A stretch of 64,000 bases of DNA, taken from Antilocapra americana (taxonomy: Eukaryota; Chordata; Mammalia; Artiodactyla; Antilocapridae). The notes below the pieces were generated by a model. That model saw nothing but the letters and a program-made list of their open reading frames with translations. It did no database searches and had not been told where the DNA came from. This document shows positions 45,885 through 56,017 of this stretch, piece after piece. The stretch spans positions 89,023 to 153,022 of the forward strand of contig ML664174.1 in NCBI GenBank assembly GCA_007570785.1. The letters run 5' to 3'. Within the stretch, counting starts at the first letter, position 1. Every line of letters starts with the position of its first letter. Both the position numbers and the translations under genes were made by a program.

Positions 45885-46395
45885 GGCAGGAAAGACCAGA
45901 GGTTCCAGAATCAAACAAATGAAATTAAACTCTGGTTCCGTATTTCCTAGCTGTGTGATCTTGAACTCTTAACCTCTGTAGATCTTAGTTTCCTCTTTTG
46001 TAAAATGAAGATAATAATACCTTCCTTGAAGGGTTATAGTGAGTATTAAATAAAGAGTCCCTAGAATGGTTTCTAAGACATAAAAGGCTTATCAGATAAT
46101 ACTAGCTATATGCATTCATAGAGTGACATTTAACTAGAAATATGCTTTGGTAACTGGTAACAGTAACAACAATAATAAAAATTTACTGAGAACCATTTAT
46201 GTCCCAGACATTGATCTAATCATTCAGAGGCATTAATTAATTCCATCCTTCCAGCCCTATGAAGTAGACTCTGTTTCCCCCCAGTTTTACAAATGAGGAA
46301 ATACAGTTACACTGATGTTAAGTAAGGCATTCAAGGGGTAAGTGGTAGAACAGGGCTTTAAATCCAGGAGGGTGTGGTCTTGATTCCTTTGTTAC
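45885..46395. repeat. Two MIR SINEs in opposite orientation
   Basis: Sense MIR at about 45885-46120 (TAGCTGTGTGATCTTGAACT, CCTTGAAGGGTTATAGTGAG). Antisense MIR at about 46165-46395 (ACAAATGAGGAAATACAGTT). Confidence 0.8.
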
Positions 46396-46830
46396 AGATG
46401 GGGGAACAGAGAAGTGACAATAATTTGCGTAAAGCCACACAGTCTCAAAGGGTTCCAGGCTGGGGTTCTGGAATCAGCCGTTACCTACTGTGATTCTGTA
46501 CAGGGCGTTCTCGGACCGTGAGAAGCACCATCCATTTCTGTATCAGCAGGTGTGCCTATGGCTTTGCTGTAATGATACTGACCAAAACCATATACTGCTG
46601 TGATCAACTGTTAGAAAGTAGCAGGTGAGCGTGTCCCAAAGCCCATCCACGGAAGAAAGTCAGGCCCCCTGGTTGTGCACCCAAGACTGAGGGGCTTTGG
46701 TTTTAACAAGAATGATATTTTCATGAGAGCTTCAAAGACGCCTACACTGGAACAAATCTCATCCAGTTTAATAAGAATGCTCAACCTCTGGGGGGAGAAA
46801 ACAGTTCTAAGAAATGGGACTTAAGAAGGC
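46396..46830. other. Intergenic sequence, nothing recognised
   Basis: No gene seen. Confidence 0.35.
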
Positions 46831-46842
46831 AAATCTAAAGAA

Positions 46843-47151
46843 AAGTGAAAGTGAAAGTCGCTCAGTTGTGTCTGACTCTTTGCGATGCCATGGACTATAC
46901 AGTCCATGGGATTCCCCAGGCAAGAATACTGGAGTAGCTGTTTCCTTCTCGGGGGATCCCAATCCAGGGATCGAATCCAGGTCTACCCACATTGCAGGTG
47001 GATTCTTTACCAGCTGAGCCACAAGGGAAGCCCAAGAATACTGGAGTGGGTAGCCTATCCCTTCTCCAAAGGATCTTCCTGACCCAGAAATTGAACTGGG
47101 GTCTCCTGCATTGCAGGCAGATTCTTTACGAACTGAACCGTCAGGGAAGCA
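46843..47151 (-). repeat. Composite Bov-tA SINE with target-site duplication
   Basis: Antisense composite with the same AAGCCCAAGAATACTGGAGT junction. Flanked by AAATCTAAAGAA at 46831-46842 and 47152-47163. Confidence 0.95.
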
Positions 47152-47163
47152 AAATCTAAAGAA

Positions 47164-47454
47164 GTAACCCACCAAGAGGATTTGCTCATTGGACTTGCTG
47201 AGGTCTTAAATGACCACCAGAGGGCAGCAAATACACTGGCCAGAGACCTCAGAGGCCCACTTGGGGTTCTTCGCAGAACCATCTTCAAAGGATGGAGACA
47301 GACAAGAAAAATGAAAAAAGGGCCTCCCTCGTCTGTCATCTAGGAGGCATCCCCTAAACTTGGAATCCCAGCTGTTTAAAAGAGAATGGGCTTTGAACTT
47401 GTTCTTCAGATCATGCATGGTAATGGCAGAGCAGGAGTAGAAGGGGAGGACAGA
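47164..47454. other. Intergenic sequence, nothing recognised
   Basis: No gene or clear repeat seen. Confidence 0.35.
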
Positions 47455-47607
47455 GGATGAGATGATTGGATGGCATCACTGACTCGATGGACATGAATTT
47501 GAGTAAGCTCCGGTAGTTGGTGATGGACAGGGAAGCCTGGTGTGCTGCAGTCCATGGGGTCGCAAAGAGTTAGATACGACTGAGCGACTGAACTGAACTG
47601 AACTGAA
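47455..47607 (+). repeat. Short BovB 3' tail with pentamer end
   Basis: Sense BovB terminus (GATGGCATCACTGACTCGAT ... GACTGAGCGACTGAACTGAA) ending in ACTGA pentamers. Confidence 0.9.
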
Positions 47608-47901
47608 AGGCAGAAACATTGGAAAATACAGAAACATATCAAACCATTACAATCCCACCATTTGGAGAAAACTGCCATCAGTTAGATTTTAAGGCTATCC
47701 TTCTGGATAGATGTAGAAATCGATGTGGATTTACATATAGATAAAGATATACACTTACATCTATTTTGGCCATAAAACTGGTATCAGTCAGTATACTGGC
47801 ATACCCTAGAGAAAGTAGGAGTTTATTTCAGACCACTGTGATAAAGTAAATAACTATACAAGCATTAGAGATCCACTTTAAAACTCAACAAGAAAAAAAA
47901 A

Positions 47902-47920
47902 TGTGTGTGTGTGTGTGTGT
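47902..47920 (+). repeat. (TG)n microsatellite
   Basis: About nine uninterrupted TG dinucleotides after an A-rich run. Confidence 0.95.
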
Positions 47921-47939
47921 ACATATGTTGATTTTCTGG

Positions 47940-48420
47940 CCAAGTGTGTCTCCCTCGCTCACGTGTGAGCCCCCAGGAGCAGAGGGGTGAGTGATGGCTG
48001 GGGCAGGACCAGCGCCATCGAGGCCCGCTGGTCACTCGGCTTTGTCCCATCACAGTCCGGGTGTAAGTGCCCTGGATGTTCGGGGAGGGGAGTCGCCACA
48101 CTTTCGAGACTCCCCTCGATGAACAGGTGCTCAGACTTGGCTGAATTTCGCCACAATGAGTCACACGGAAGGTGTGAAGGAGTGACAGGTTTAAGTTCCC
48201 ACTTCCTGGTTCCATTCCAGCACGTCACCCTTCTACCCCAGACGGAGGCAGCATGTGGTGGGGGTCCAGGAAGCAGCCACAGACATGCCCATTCTCTCCA
48301 AACGCGGAGACTCAACACCATTTCTTTGTCCTTCGGGTATGACTGTCTCTTGCCCCCTCCCCCCAAAAAATCATCAGCATCGTTACTTTGCAACCCCCTT
48401 GATCGTTATTAAGTGAGCAT
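47940..48420. promoter_or_regulatory. GC-rich unique segment with AP-1 motif, candidate distal element
   Basis: Non-repeat and GC-rich relative to its flanks, with CpGs and a perfect TGAGTCA at 48157-48163 followed by CACGGAAGG (ETS-like core). It lies about 34 kb upstream of BATF exon 1. Enhancer function is only inferred. Confidence 0.25.
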
Positions 48421-48944
48421 CCCAGCTAACAAACCCACTGAAAGTGCAGTGGAGCTTGAATGGAGTCTGAAGACACAGGTGTTTAACCAGGTGAAGGGAG
48501 GGAGCACCGCAACCCCTGGATTTCTAACGCTTGCTTCATTCACAGGAATCAGGACACCGCTGAGGCCCTAAGGGAGTTCTCTCTGGTGTGTGCTTTGGCC
48601 TGAAACCAATCTGGTTCTGAATCAACTTCATTTTCTGATCATGCGATCTTAGACATGTCATCATATAACCTTGGGCATCCTGGGGAAGGACCAAGGGAAG
48701 AATTGGTGGAATAGTTTTCGGGGGAAGCAACCGCTCTTCAGTCTGGTTGGAGCCCAGGAAGAGAGAACACAGAACAGAAGGGAGCCAGGAGGGGGGCCCT
48801 TGAATGTCATGCCAAGCAAGGCCACCAGGAGCTGTGACCAGATTTTAAGGAAAGGTCAAATCATGCAATAATATACAATATCACAACTGCAAAGCACTGT
48901 AGAATTTGAAGACTCTTTCATCCAATTTAACATATATATATATA
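48421..48944. other. Intergenic sequence, nothing recognised
   Basis: Ends in a short (AT)n run at about 48932-48944. No gene seen. Confidence 0.35.
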
Positions 48945-49050
48945 TAGAGATTCCGTGCTTCCATTGAAGAGGGCCTGGGTTTGATTACTGCTTGAGGAAC
49001 GAAGATCCTGCAAGCCACATGATGTGGTCAAAATAAACAAATAAACATAT
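48945..49050 (+). repeat. CHR SINE, 5'-truncated
   Basis: Sense CHR remnant (TTCCGTGCTTCCATTGAAGA ... CACATGATGTGGTCAAAATA) with an A-rich tail. Confidence 0.7.
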
Positions 49051-49650
49051 TTAATATATTGATATTTATTAATATTTATATTAATTTTTATATTTATACA
49101 TTTAATAGTATCTGTTTCACTAATCTCACAAGGGTCTTCATAAAAACCCACAAAATGCATTGGAGGAAGGGCTTTAGAAACTAAAAACATCTTGGTCACT
49201 GGCATCATTCTCTCCTATTTGAGTGACCATGACTGGCTCTCAGGTACAGCCTGGAGGGTACCCACCCTCCCTCCTCATCCTCATCATGCCAGTGGAAGCC
49301 TTCTAGTGTGTGTAGTTCCTGCCCTCTCGGATCTTCTGCAGTCATATTCCCAGCTCAGAAGGTGTTTGTTAAACTTTCTCAGTCCTGCTTCAAGCCAAGT
49401 TGGGGTGAGTGGGCTGCAGAGGGAGGTGCCAGAGGGAGGAAAGGAAAGAGGCTTCCTACCTAGCAGCTGGGGATGCCTGGATGCTGAGCAGAGAAACCAC
49501 GGTCAGAGGCAGTTCCGCCAGACCTCAGTGCCCTGCTCTGTCAGCACCCAGCATTAAGTTAGATCATTTCGCTGGCATCTCTGCTGCAGTGGGTCCTTCA
49601 TCCTGCCATCCCCATTATAGTTGGGAAGCAGGGCTACAGACAGGGGCGAA
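49051..49650. other. Intergenic sequence, nothing recognised
   Basis: AT-rich low-complexity run at 49045-49115, then GC-moderate unique sequence. No exon recognised. Confidence 0.35.
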
Positions 49651-49654
49651 ACCA

Positions 49655-50590
49655 TACACGTGGTCTCAGACCTGGAATCCTGCCTCATCCCCAACAAGTT
49701 CATCACTCTGGCCAAGTGATGTCAACCTTCTGGGCCTTATTTCCTCGCCTGTCAAGTGAAAAATAATATTATTTACAATTCTTAGGTTATTGCGAGACTT
49801 AAATGAGATAAGCAAGCACTCAGTACATCTGAGCTAGAATTGTTAATATTAGTCACTCTGTTTTTCTAGCCTCCATTGAACTAGAAGCTCCTTGAAGGCC
49901 CACAATCATATATCATACTCAGCTTATGTGATAAAGCAGAGTAGACAGTGCCAAGCTCATGATACTTTTAGGAGCCCCTGAAAGTGTTTTAATGTCTTTT
50001 AAGATCAGAAAAGAAAAATGAATATAATGCAGTCTGGGTTATATTTGTTTTTGTATCAAAGAAGTTGTAAACAAAGAATTCTTAACTTTTTTTTTAATGG
50101 AGCAGAATGTCACAGGGTGGCCCTGAGTGCAGGGACTTGGAGTGAGCCAGTCAGGTTAGAACCCCAGCTCTACCATGTAGCTGAGAGAGTGATCTGCAGA
50201 AAGGCACTTAACTTTCTTGAGCCCCAGTTTCTTCATGTGAAGTAAGGCTCATCTGATAAATCCTACCTCCTGGGACACCAAATTCTACTCCCCCTTCCTT
50301 TTTAGTCACTTGTCACATCTCTAGTCATGTATTCAATGTCTGTCTTTCCTCACTAAGCTGTAAGCCCCACAGAAGCAGGAATCTTGTCTAATTTTATGAT
50401 TCCTACACACAACTTTACAGTGCTCTTACTGTGTGTTTGTTCTAAAGGCCTTAAATGTATGACATCAGTTATGAAGGGTTTTAGCCCCATTTTACAGATG
50501 AAGAAACTGAGGCTAACTGGTTGAGTGGCTTGTCCAAAATCACACAGTAGGAAGTGGCAATGTGTGTATAAGTGTGTGTGTGTGTCTAAA
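49655..50590. repeat. MIR / L2 cluster
   Basis: Sense MIR at about 49655-49855 (CTTAAATGAGATAAGCAAGC) and 50112-50275 (GAACCCCAGCTCTACCATGT). L2 tail at about 50280-50410 (GTAAGCCCCACAGAAGCAGG). Antisense MIR at about 50415-50565 (CCATTTTACAGATGAAGAAA). A short TG run ends the cluster. Confidence 0.75.
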
Positions 50591-51063
50591 CCCCTGAACG
50601 TACAATCTTAACCATGCCTCTCATTGTGATATGGAACTCAGAGCCTGGCAGACAAAACAGAGAAAGAAGCAGGTACCTAAGGAATGCATGACCCAGAGAA
50701 AGCCACCTCTCAATGCAGTTCTGATAAACTGAAACAAAGATGTGTTCCTGAGTAGCTGGCTGGGCGATTCAGGAGACAGGAAGTCATTAGGAAGAAGTCT
50801 TCCTCATAGACAAATGCTTTCCATTCATGAAGGGGGGCAAGTTTAGGTAGAAAGAATAATCTGACCACATCAAACACAATAGTGATTGTCTCCACAGTGA
50901 AGCAGCGGTTCAGACACCCTAGGAAGCTGGTTCACTCAGGTCTCCCTGCGGTAGAGAAACTGACAAGCCCGGAGGCCAAGTGTGGTCCAGGCTCAACCCG
51001 AACAGATCAAGTGCTTCTAATCTGTCATCCTACCCCCGCAGCCTGCTCACTTTGTGTGACTCT
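50591..51063. other. Intergenic sequence, nothing recognised
   Basis: No gene or clear repeat seen. Confidence 0.35.
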
Positions 51064-51075
51064 CACATGTACAGA

Positions 51076-51185
51076 ACCTACTCCAATATTCTTGCCTGGA
51101 GAATCCCGAAGACAGAGGAGCCTGGCAGGCCACAGTCCATGGGGTCACAAAGAGTCAGACAAGACCAAGTGACTTAGCATGCATG
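51076..51185 (+). repeat. 5'-truncated Bov-tA SINE with target-site duplication
   Basis: Only the BovA half remains (CTACTCCAATATTCTTGCCT ... AAGTGACTTAGCATG). Flanked by a perfect CACATGTACAGA at 51064-51075 and 51186-51197. Confidence 0.95.
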
Positions 51186-51197
51186 CACATGTACAGA

Positions 51198-51914
51198 GGA
51201 ACTGGCTTTTTGTAATAATGATTTAATTGTTTTTATCATCTTTATTTTTATAATTATCATTTTGATAATAATGATCTTTTCTGATTGCAAAATAACACAC
51301 AAAGCTTCATTTTAGAAAAATTGGAAAACACAAATACAAATGCACACACAATAAGTGAAAGTCAGTGATCATCTCACCATGTGGAAATAACATGGTTTAA
51401 TGTTTTGCATATTTTCTTCCAATTTGTCTTTATGGCATATAAATACATATTTATTCTTGCTATACTGAGATCATAAATAATACAGTTGTTTTTATAAACA
51501 ACTTGGTAGAATCTTTAAGAAAAACAGTTAACAAAACCATTAAAACTATTGGTCTAAAATTTAACTATATACAATGAAATGTAAATTTGAATTTCGCATT
51601 CCTTACTTGCTTTTAGATAGCAAAAGCTGTTGTAATGTTCATGTTGTAATGTAACAAGCAACGGCTTGTTGCTTATAACAAGCAACAAGTAGTCAAAAGT
51701 GAGACCTTTGGCTCTTATCATGACCTAGGAGTTAATGGACTTGACTTTTGTCTCTGCCAAGTGGGAGAGGAATCCCAGAAGTTCCATGAAGTAATAGACA
51801 CAAATTAGCTAATCTGTTTCTCTTTTCTCCTGGGAACACACTTTGACTGTGCTTCACAGCCTCTTTTGCAGTTATGTGACCATGTGACCGAGCTCTGGCC
51901 AATGGAATGCAGGT
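51198..51914. other. AT-rich intergenic sequence
   Basis: Probably diverged old LINE sequence, not assignable by eye. A short palindrome-like run GCAACGGCTTGTTGCTTATAACAAGCAAC (partly self-complementary) sits near 51658-51686. Confidence 0.3.
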
Positions 51915-52430
51915 GGATATGTGTTAGCCATCTGTTGCTGCATAACAAAGTATCCCCAGACATAGCAATTTCTAAAAGGCTATTTATTTGCCCTATAACA
52001 AGTTATTCCTAAAGTTAACAGTTTAAACAACAAATAATTTTCACCTCAAACAGTTTCTGAGAGTCAGAAACTCAGAAGCTGCTTAACTGGTTGTTTCTGG
52101 CTCGTGGTCTTTCAACAATCTGTTGACACAGGGTCCAGGGCTTCTGCACTCAAGATCCCTCACAAGATCACTCCTGGGACTGTTGGCAGGGAGCTTCCTG
52201 TCCTTGCTGAATGTGTTTCCACAGAATTGCTTAAGATGGGGCTTCCTCCAGGGTGAGTGAGGGTAGGAAAGAGTGACAGCTCTTGGATCGGAAGCTGCAG
52301 TTTTTTATAACCTAATCTTGAAATTGACCATCACTTCTGAATTCTGTTATAAGTGAGTCACTAATTCTAGCCTGCCCTCAAGGGGAAGAGAATTAAGCTC
52401 TGCTTCTTGAAGGAAGGAGTATAAAAGAAT
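51915..52430 (+). repeat. LTR-like ancient repeat
   Basis: TGTTAGCCATCTGTTGCTGC, ATAACAAAGTATCCCCAGAC and CCTGCCCTCAAGGGGAAGAG in order. The same broad repeat type as at 15755-16250. Confidence 0.5.
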
Positions 52431-52439
52431 TTGTGGATA

Positions 52440-52542
52440 TATTTTTCAGTTCAAAATCAGTTCAGCCATTCAGTTGTGTCCGACTCTTTGCTACCCCATG
52501 GACTGCAGCATGCCAGGCTTCCCGGTCCATCACCAACTCCTG
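52440..52542 (-). repeat. Short BovB 3' tail
   Basis: Antisense BovB terminus (AATCAGTTCAGCCATTCAGT ... CCATCACCAACTCCTGGA). Confidence 0.85.
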
Positions 52543-52633
52543 GATATGTTTTTGAACCACCATAATCTGCTGCACATTCAGGCTTGTGTGGTCCTCCCCC
52601 TACTTTTCTTTCTCTCTCTGCTAGCTCAGTGCA

Positions 52634-52922
52634 AAGAGAAAGTCACTCAGTCGTGTCTGACTCTTTGCAAGCCAGTCCATGGAATTCTCCAAGCCAGAAT
52701 ACTGGAGTGGGTAGCCTTTCCTTCTCCAGGGGATCTTCCCAACTCAGGGATGAAACCCAGGTCTCCCTCATTGCAGGAGGTAAAGCTGAGCCACAAGGGA
52801 AGCCCAAGAATACTGTAGTGAGTAGCCTGTCCCTTCTCCAGTGGATCTTCCTGACCCAGGAATCGAACCAGGGTGTCCTGCATTGCAAGCAGATTATTTA
52901 CCAACTTAGCTATCAGAGAAGC
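52634..52922 (-). repeat. Composite Bov-tA SINE
   Basis: Antisense composite with the AAGCCCAAGAATACTGTAGT junction. CTCAGTG occurs on both sides. Confidence 0.9.
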
Positions 52923-52929
52923 CCTCAGT

Positions 52930-53284
52930 GGAGGGGGACTCTAAAGTACTAGAGGAAGAGAGGGACACAAAAAGGAAGGAAATTGGATTCCTGAGCAGGG
53001 TATAGAGAGCTCTGTAGTCATGTGGGCTGAGAAGAGGGGACCTGAGTTCTCCTTTTGTTAAGTCATTGAGATTTAGAGTTTACCTCTTATAGCAGCTAAT
53101 TAGCACGTAAAATAGGAGATTAGTTTTGTTTTCCTTAGGCTTATGCTTGTGGTTGTATGTTCTATCAGGAAAATCTGCTTTCAAAATAATAAAAAGCCTC
53201 AGAGAAATGATCCTTTTTATTGTGGAGAGAGATTGACAGAGTCCTGACCCCAGAGAGAAGTAATCAGATTCTTTGGAGGAAAAG
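52930..53284. other. Intergenic sequence, nothing recognised
   Basis: No gene or clear repeat seen. Confidence 0.35.
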
Positions 53285-54388
53285 GGTTCAGTTCAGTTCA
53301 GTTCAGTTGCTCAGTCGTGTCCGACTCTTTGTGACCCCATGAATTGCAGCACGCCAGGACTCCCTGTCCATCACCAACTCCCGGAGTCTACCCAAACCCA
53401 TGTCCATTGAGTCGGTGATGCCATCCAGCCATCTCATCCTCCATCATCCTCTTCTCCTCCTGCCCTCAATCTTTCCCATCATCAGGGTCTTTTCAAATGA
53501 GTCAACTCCTCACAAGAGGTGGCCAAAGTATTGGAGTTTCAGCTTCAACATCAGACCTTCCAATGAACACCCAGGACTGATCTCCTTTAGGGTGGACTGG
53601 TTGGATCTCCTAGCAGTCCAAGGGACTCTCAAGAGTCTTCTCCAACACCACAGTTCAAAAGCATCAATTCTTCGGCATTCAGCTTTCTTCACTGTCCAAT
53701 TCTCACATCCATACATGACCATTGGAAAAATCATAGCCTTGACTAGATGGACCTTTGTTGGCAAAGTAATGTCTCTGCTTTTCAACATGCTATCTAGGTT
53801 GGTTGTAACTTTCTTTCCAAGGAGTAAGTGTCTTTTAATTTCATGGCTGGAATCACCATCTGCAGTGATTTTGGAGCCCCCCAAAATAAAGTCTGACACT
53901 GTTTCCACTGTTTCCCCATCTATTTCCCATGAAGTGATGGGACCAGATGCCATGATCTTAGTTTTCTGAATGTTGAGCTTCAAGCCAATTTTTTCCACTC
54001 TCTTCTTTCACTTTCATCAAGAGGCTCTTTAGTCCTTCTTCACTTTCTGCCATAATAGTGGTGTCATCTGCATATCTGAGGTTATTGATATTTCTCCCGG
54101 GAATCTTGATTCCGGCTTGTGCTTCTTCCAGCCCAGCGTTTCTCATGATGCACTCTGCATATAAGTTAAATAAGCAGGGTGACAATATACAGCCTTGACG
54201 TACTCCTTTTCCTATTTGGAACCAGTCTGTTGTTCCATGTCCAGTTCTAACTGTTGCTTCCTGACCTGCATACAGGTTTCTCAAGAGACAGGTCAGGTGG
54301 TCTGGTATTCCTATCTCTTTCAGAATTTTCCACAGTTTATTGTGATCCACACAGTCAAAGGCTTTGGCATAGTCAATAAAGCAGGAGG
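53285..54388 (-). mobile_element. BovB (RTE) LINE, 5'-truncated, RT palm and 3' end
   Basis: The best-preserved BovB copy here. Two overlapping minus-strand frames (53958-54350, 130 codons; 53510-53998, 162 codons) carry RT sequence including VRQGCILSPCLFNLY and an intact LRYADDTT motif (YADD at 54063-54074). A frameshift near 53990 separates them. The 3' end carries TTCAG/CTGAA pentamers (53287-53308). RTE elements reverse-transcribe their own RNA at the nicked target; this copy lacks the endonuclease and 5' end, so it cannot move by itself. Confidence 0.95.
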
Positions 54389-54611
54389 AAAAGGGTAGGA
54401 GAATTGGAAGGCAGAAAGCCAGAGAATGCAGGATCCCAGTGCAGGTACAGAGAAGCTGAAACTGGCACTTTAGGGAATCTGTAGTGAGTATAGCAAAACC
54501 CTAACAGGAATGTGAGCACCTGAGCACAGCAGTGCCATACAGTGAGTCCCCATCCTCCCAAAATACAGGGGAAAAAGACAGGAAAGACAGATCAAGAAGA
54601 GCAAAGGAGGG

Positions 54612-54787
54612 GCTTCCCTGGTGGTCCAGGGGCTAAGATGCTGAATTCCCAAGGCAGGAGGTCCAGGTTCAATCCCTGGTCATGGAACTAGATCCACATG
54701 GTGCCACTAGGAGTTTGCATCCTGCAATGAAGATCTTACGTGCTGCAGCACCTGGTACAACCAAATAAATAAATATTAAAGAAAAAA
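54612..54787 (+). repeat. CHR SINE
   Basis: Sense CHR (GGCTTCCCTGGTGGTCCAGG ... CTGCAGCACCTGGTACAACC) with an A-rich tail. Confidence 0.9.
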
Positions 54788-54944
54788 CAAGGGCGAAGGA
54801 ACGTAAACGGCAGCATCCTCATTTGAGAACTGTATGCTACAGAAAGAAACATATGATATATGTAGGCGTGTATGCATGATGCTGTTCACATATTTATAGT
54901 AGCAGTTGGGGGGCACATGGAATGGGGGAGATTTCTATGTAGTT

Positions 54945-55029
54945 TAGCCTACATACCCATCAACATGAGAACGGTTGAATAGGGAGAGGACTAGCCTACA
55001 TACCCATCAACATGAGAACGGTTGAATAG
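54945..55029 (+). repeat. 38-bp direct duplication
   Basis: TAGCCTACATACCCATCAAC... occurs at 54945-54982 and again, apparently identical, at 54992-55029, separated by 9 bp. Confidence 0.95.
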
Positions 55030-56015
55030 AATATGTTCATACATACCATGGTGTGTTGTGAGGGTAAATTTCAGCAGGACTGGAACCGGCGAAGGCTGAT
55101 AGACTGAAATGAGACGTTCGCGTGCAGCACAGACCCCCAGTCAGGTCATTAACTGTACTGATCACCAGTGTTGTTTCGTAACCATGGGTCTGAAGAATTT
55201 TGGAGTGGTTTCTACCAATTTGTCAGCAGGGTTTATTTTTATTTTTCTTTGTTTATCAACTACTGTTTGTTGACAGTAGTGATAGTGATGATTTGTACCT
55301 GGTTTTGATGAGACCCCTGAAGGTCTCTGCTGTTGGGGCTGGTAAACCAGGAAGAAACACGCCTACGTGGCCGGCAGGGTGGAAGAAGCCCTGAGGCATC
55401 CAAGGGGTCTTCCAGCGGGGTCTTCCTAGGTCCGAGGTGCTTTGTGATGAACCTGGGACCCAAGAGAGACAGTGAATCTGGTACGGTTCTTGCAGAGGCA
55501 GGACCGTTGGAGCTTAGAGCTGGCCTCTCTGGATCTCGTGCTGCCTCACTTGAAAGCTTTTAATGCTTTTCCTGCAATAAGCTGTAGCTTTGAAAGCACT
55601 GTCAATTGGATTCTGTGAATCTTCTTTAATAAACTCTGCCTGATGACCACAGCTAGTGTCCATGAGGTGGTAACAACTGTATTTGCCAAGAGTCAGATCT
55701 ACATGTACTGCCTGGAAAGAGATCTTATATGTACGTGAAACAAGCGAGTTGCAGACTAATAGGTAAAACATGATTTATCTTTATTTTTTGATGTGTGTTG
55801 CTAGGTATACATATCAATATATTTGTAGAAACTTAGGGAAAAAGTCAGAAAGCGTGCACATCAAATTATACCTTATATGGTATAATATATAATATATAAT
55901 AATAATATAATATATAATAATATGCTTGCCTTATTGAGAATGTATAGAGTAGGGAATGAAATAGGCTTGAATATCTACTTCTAACTTTATGTGATGAAAA
56001 AGACGGGATTATAGA
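55030..56015. other. Intergenic sequence, nothing firm
   Basis: 55300-55580 is GC-richer with 60-76 codon frames on both strands and no recognised family. 55875-55923 is an AT-only low-complexity run. Confidence 0.35.
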
Positions 56016-56017
56016 CT

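Noticed and set aside
47959..48412. Long overlapping frames on both strands (144 and 141 codons)
   Set aside because: Frames open on both strands in a GC-rich stretch are expected by chance; no domain recognised. The segment is kept only as a possible regulatory element.
53495..53515. Possible AP-1/IRF composite element in BovB (TTTCAAATGAGTCA, and TTTCCAATGAGTCA at about 21808)
   Set aside because: The spacing between TTTC and TGAGTCA is 3 nt, whereas the published composite elements need 4 or 0, so these are near misses.
53510..53998. 162-codon frame as a possible host gene
   Set aside because: It is reverse transcriptase sequence of a truncated BovB LINE.
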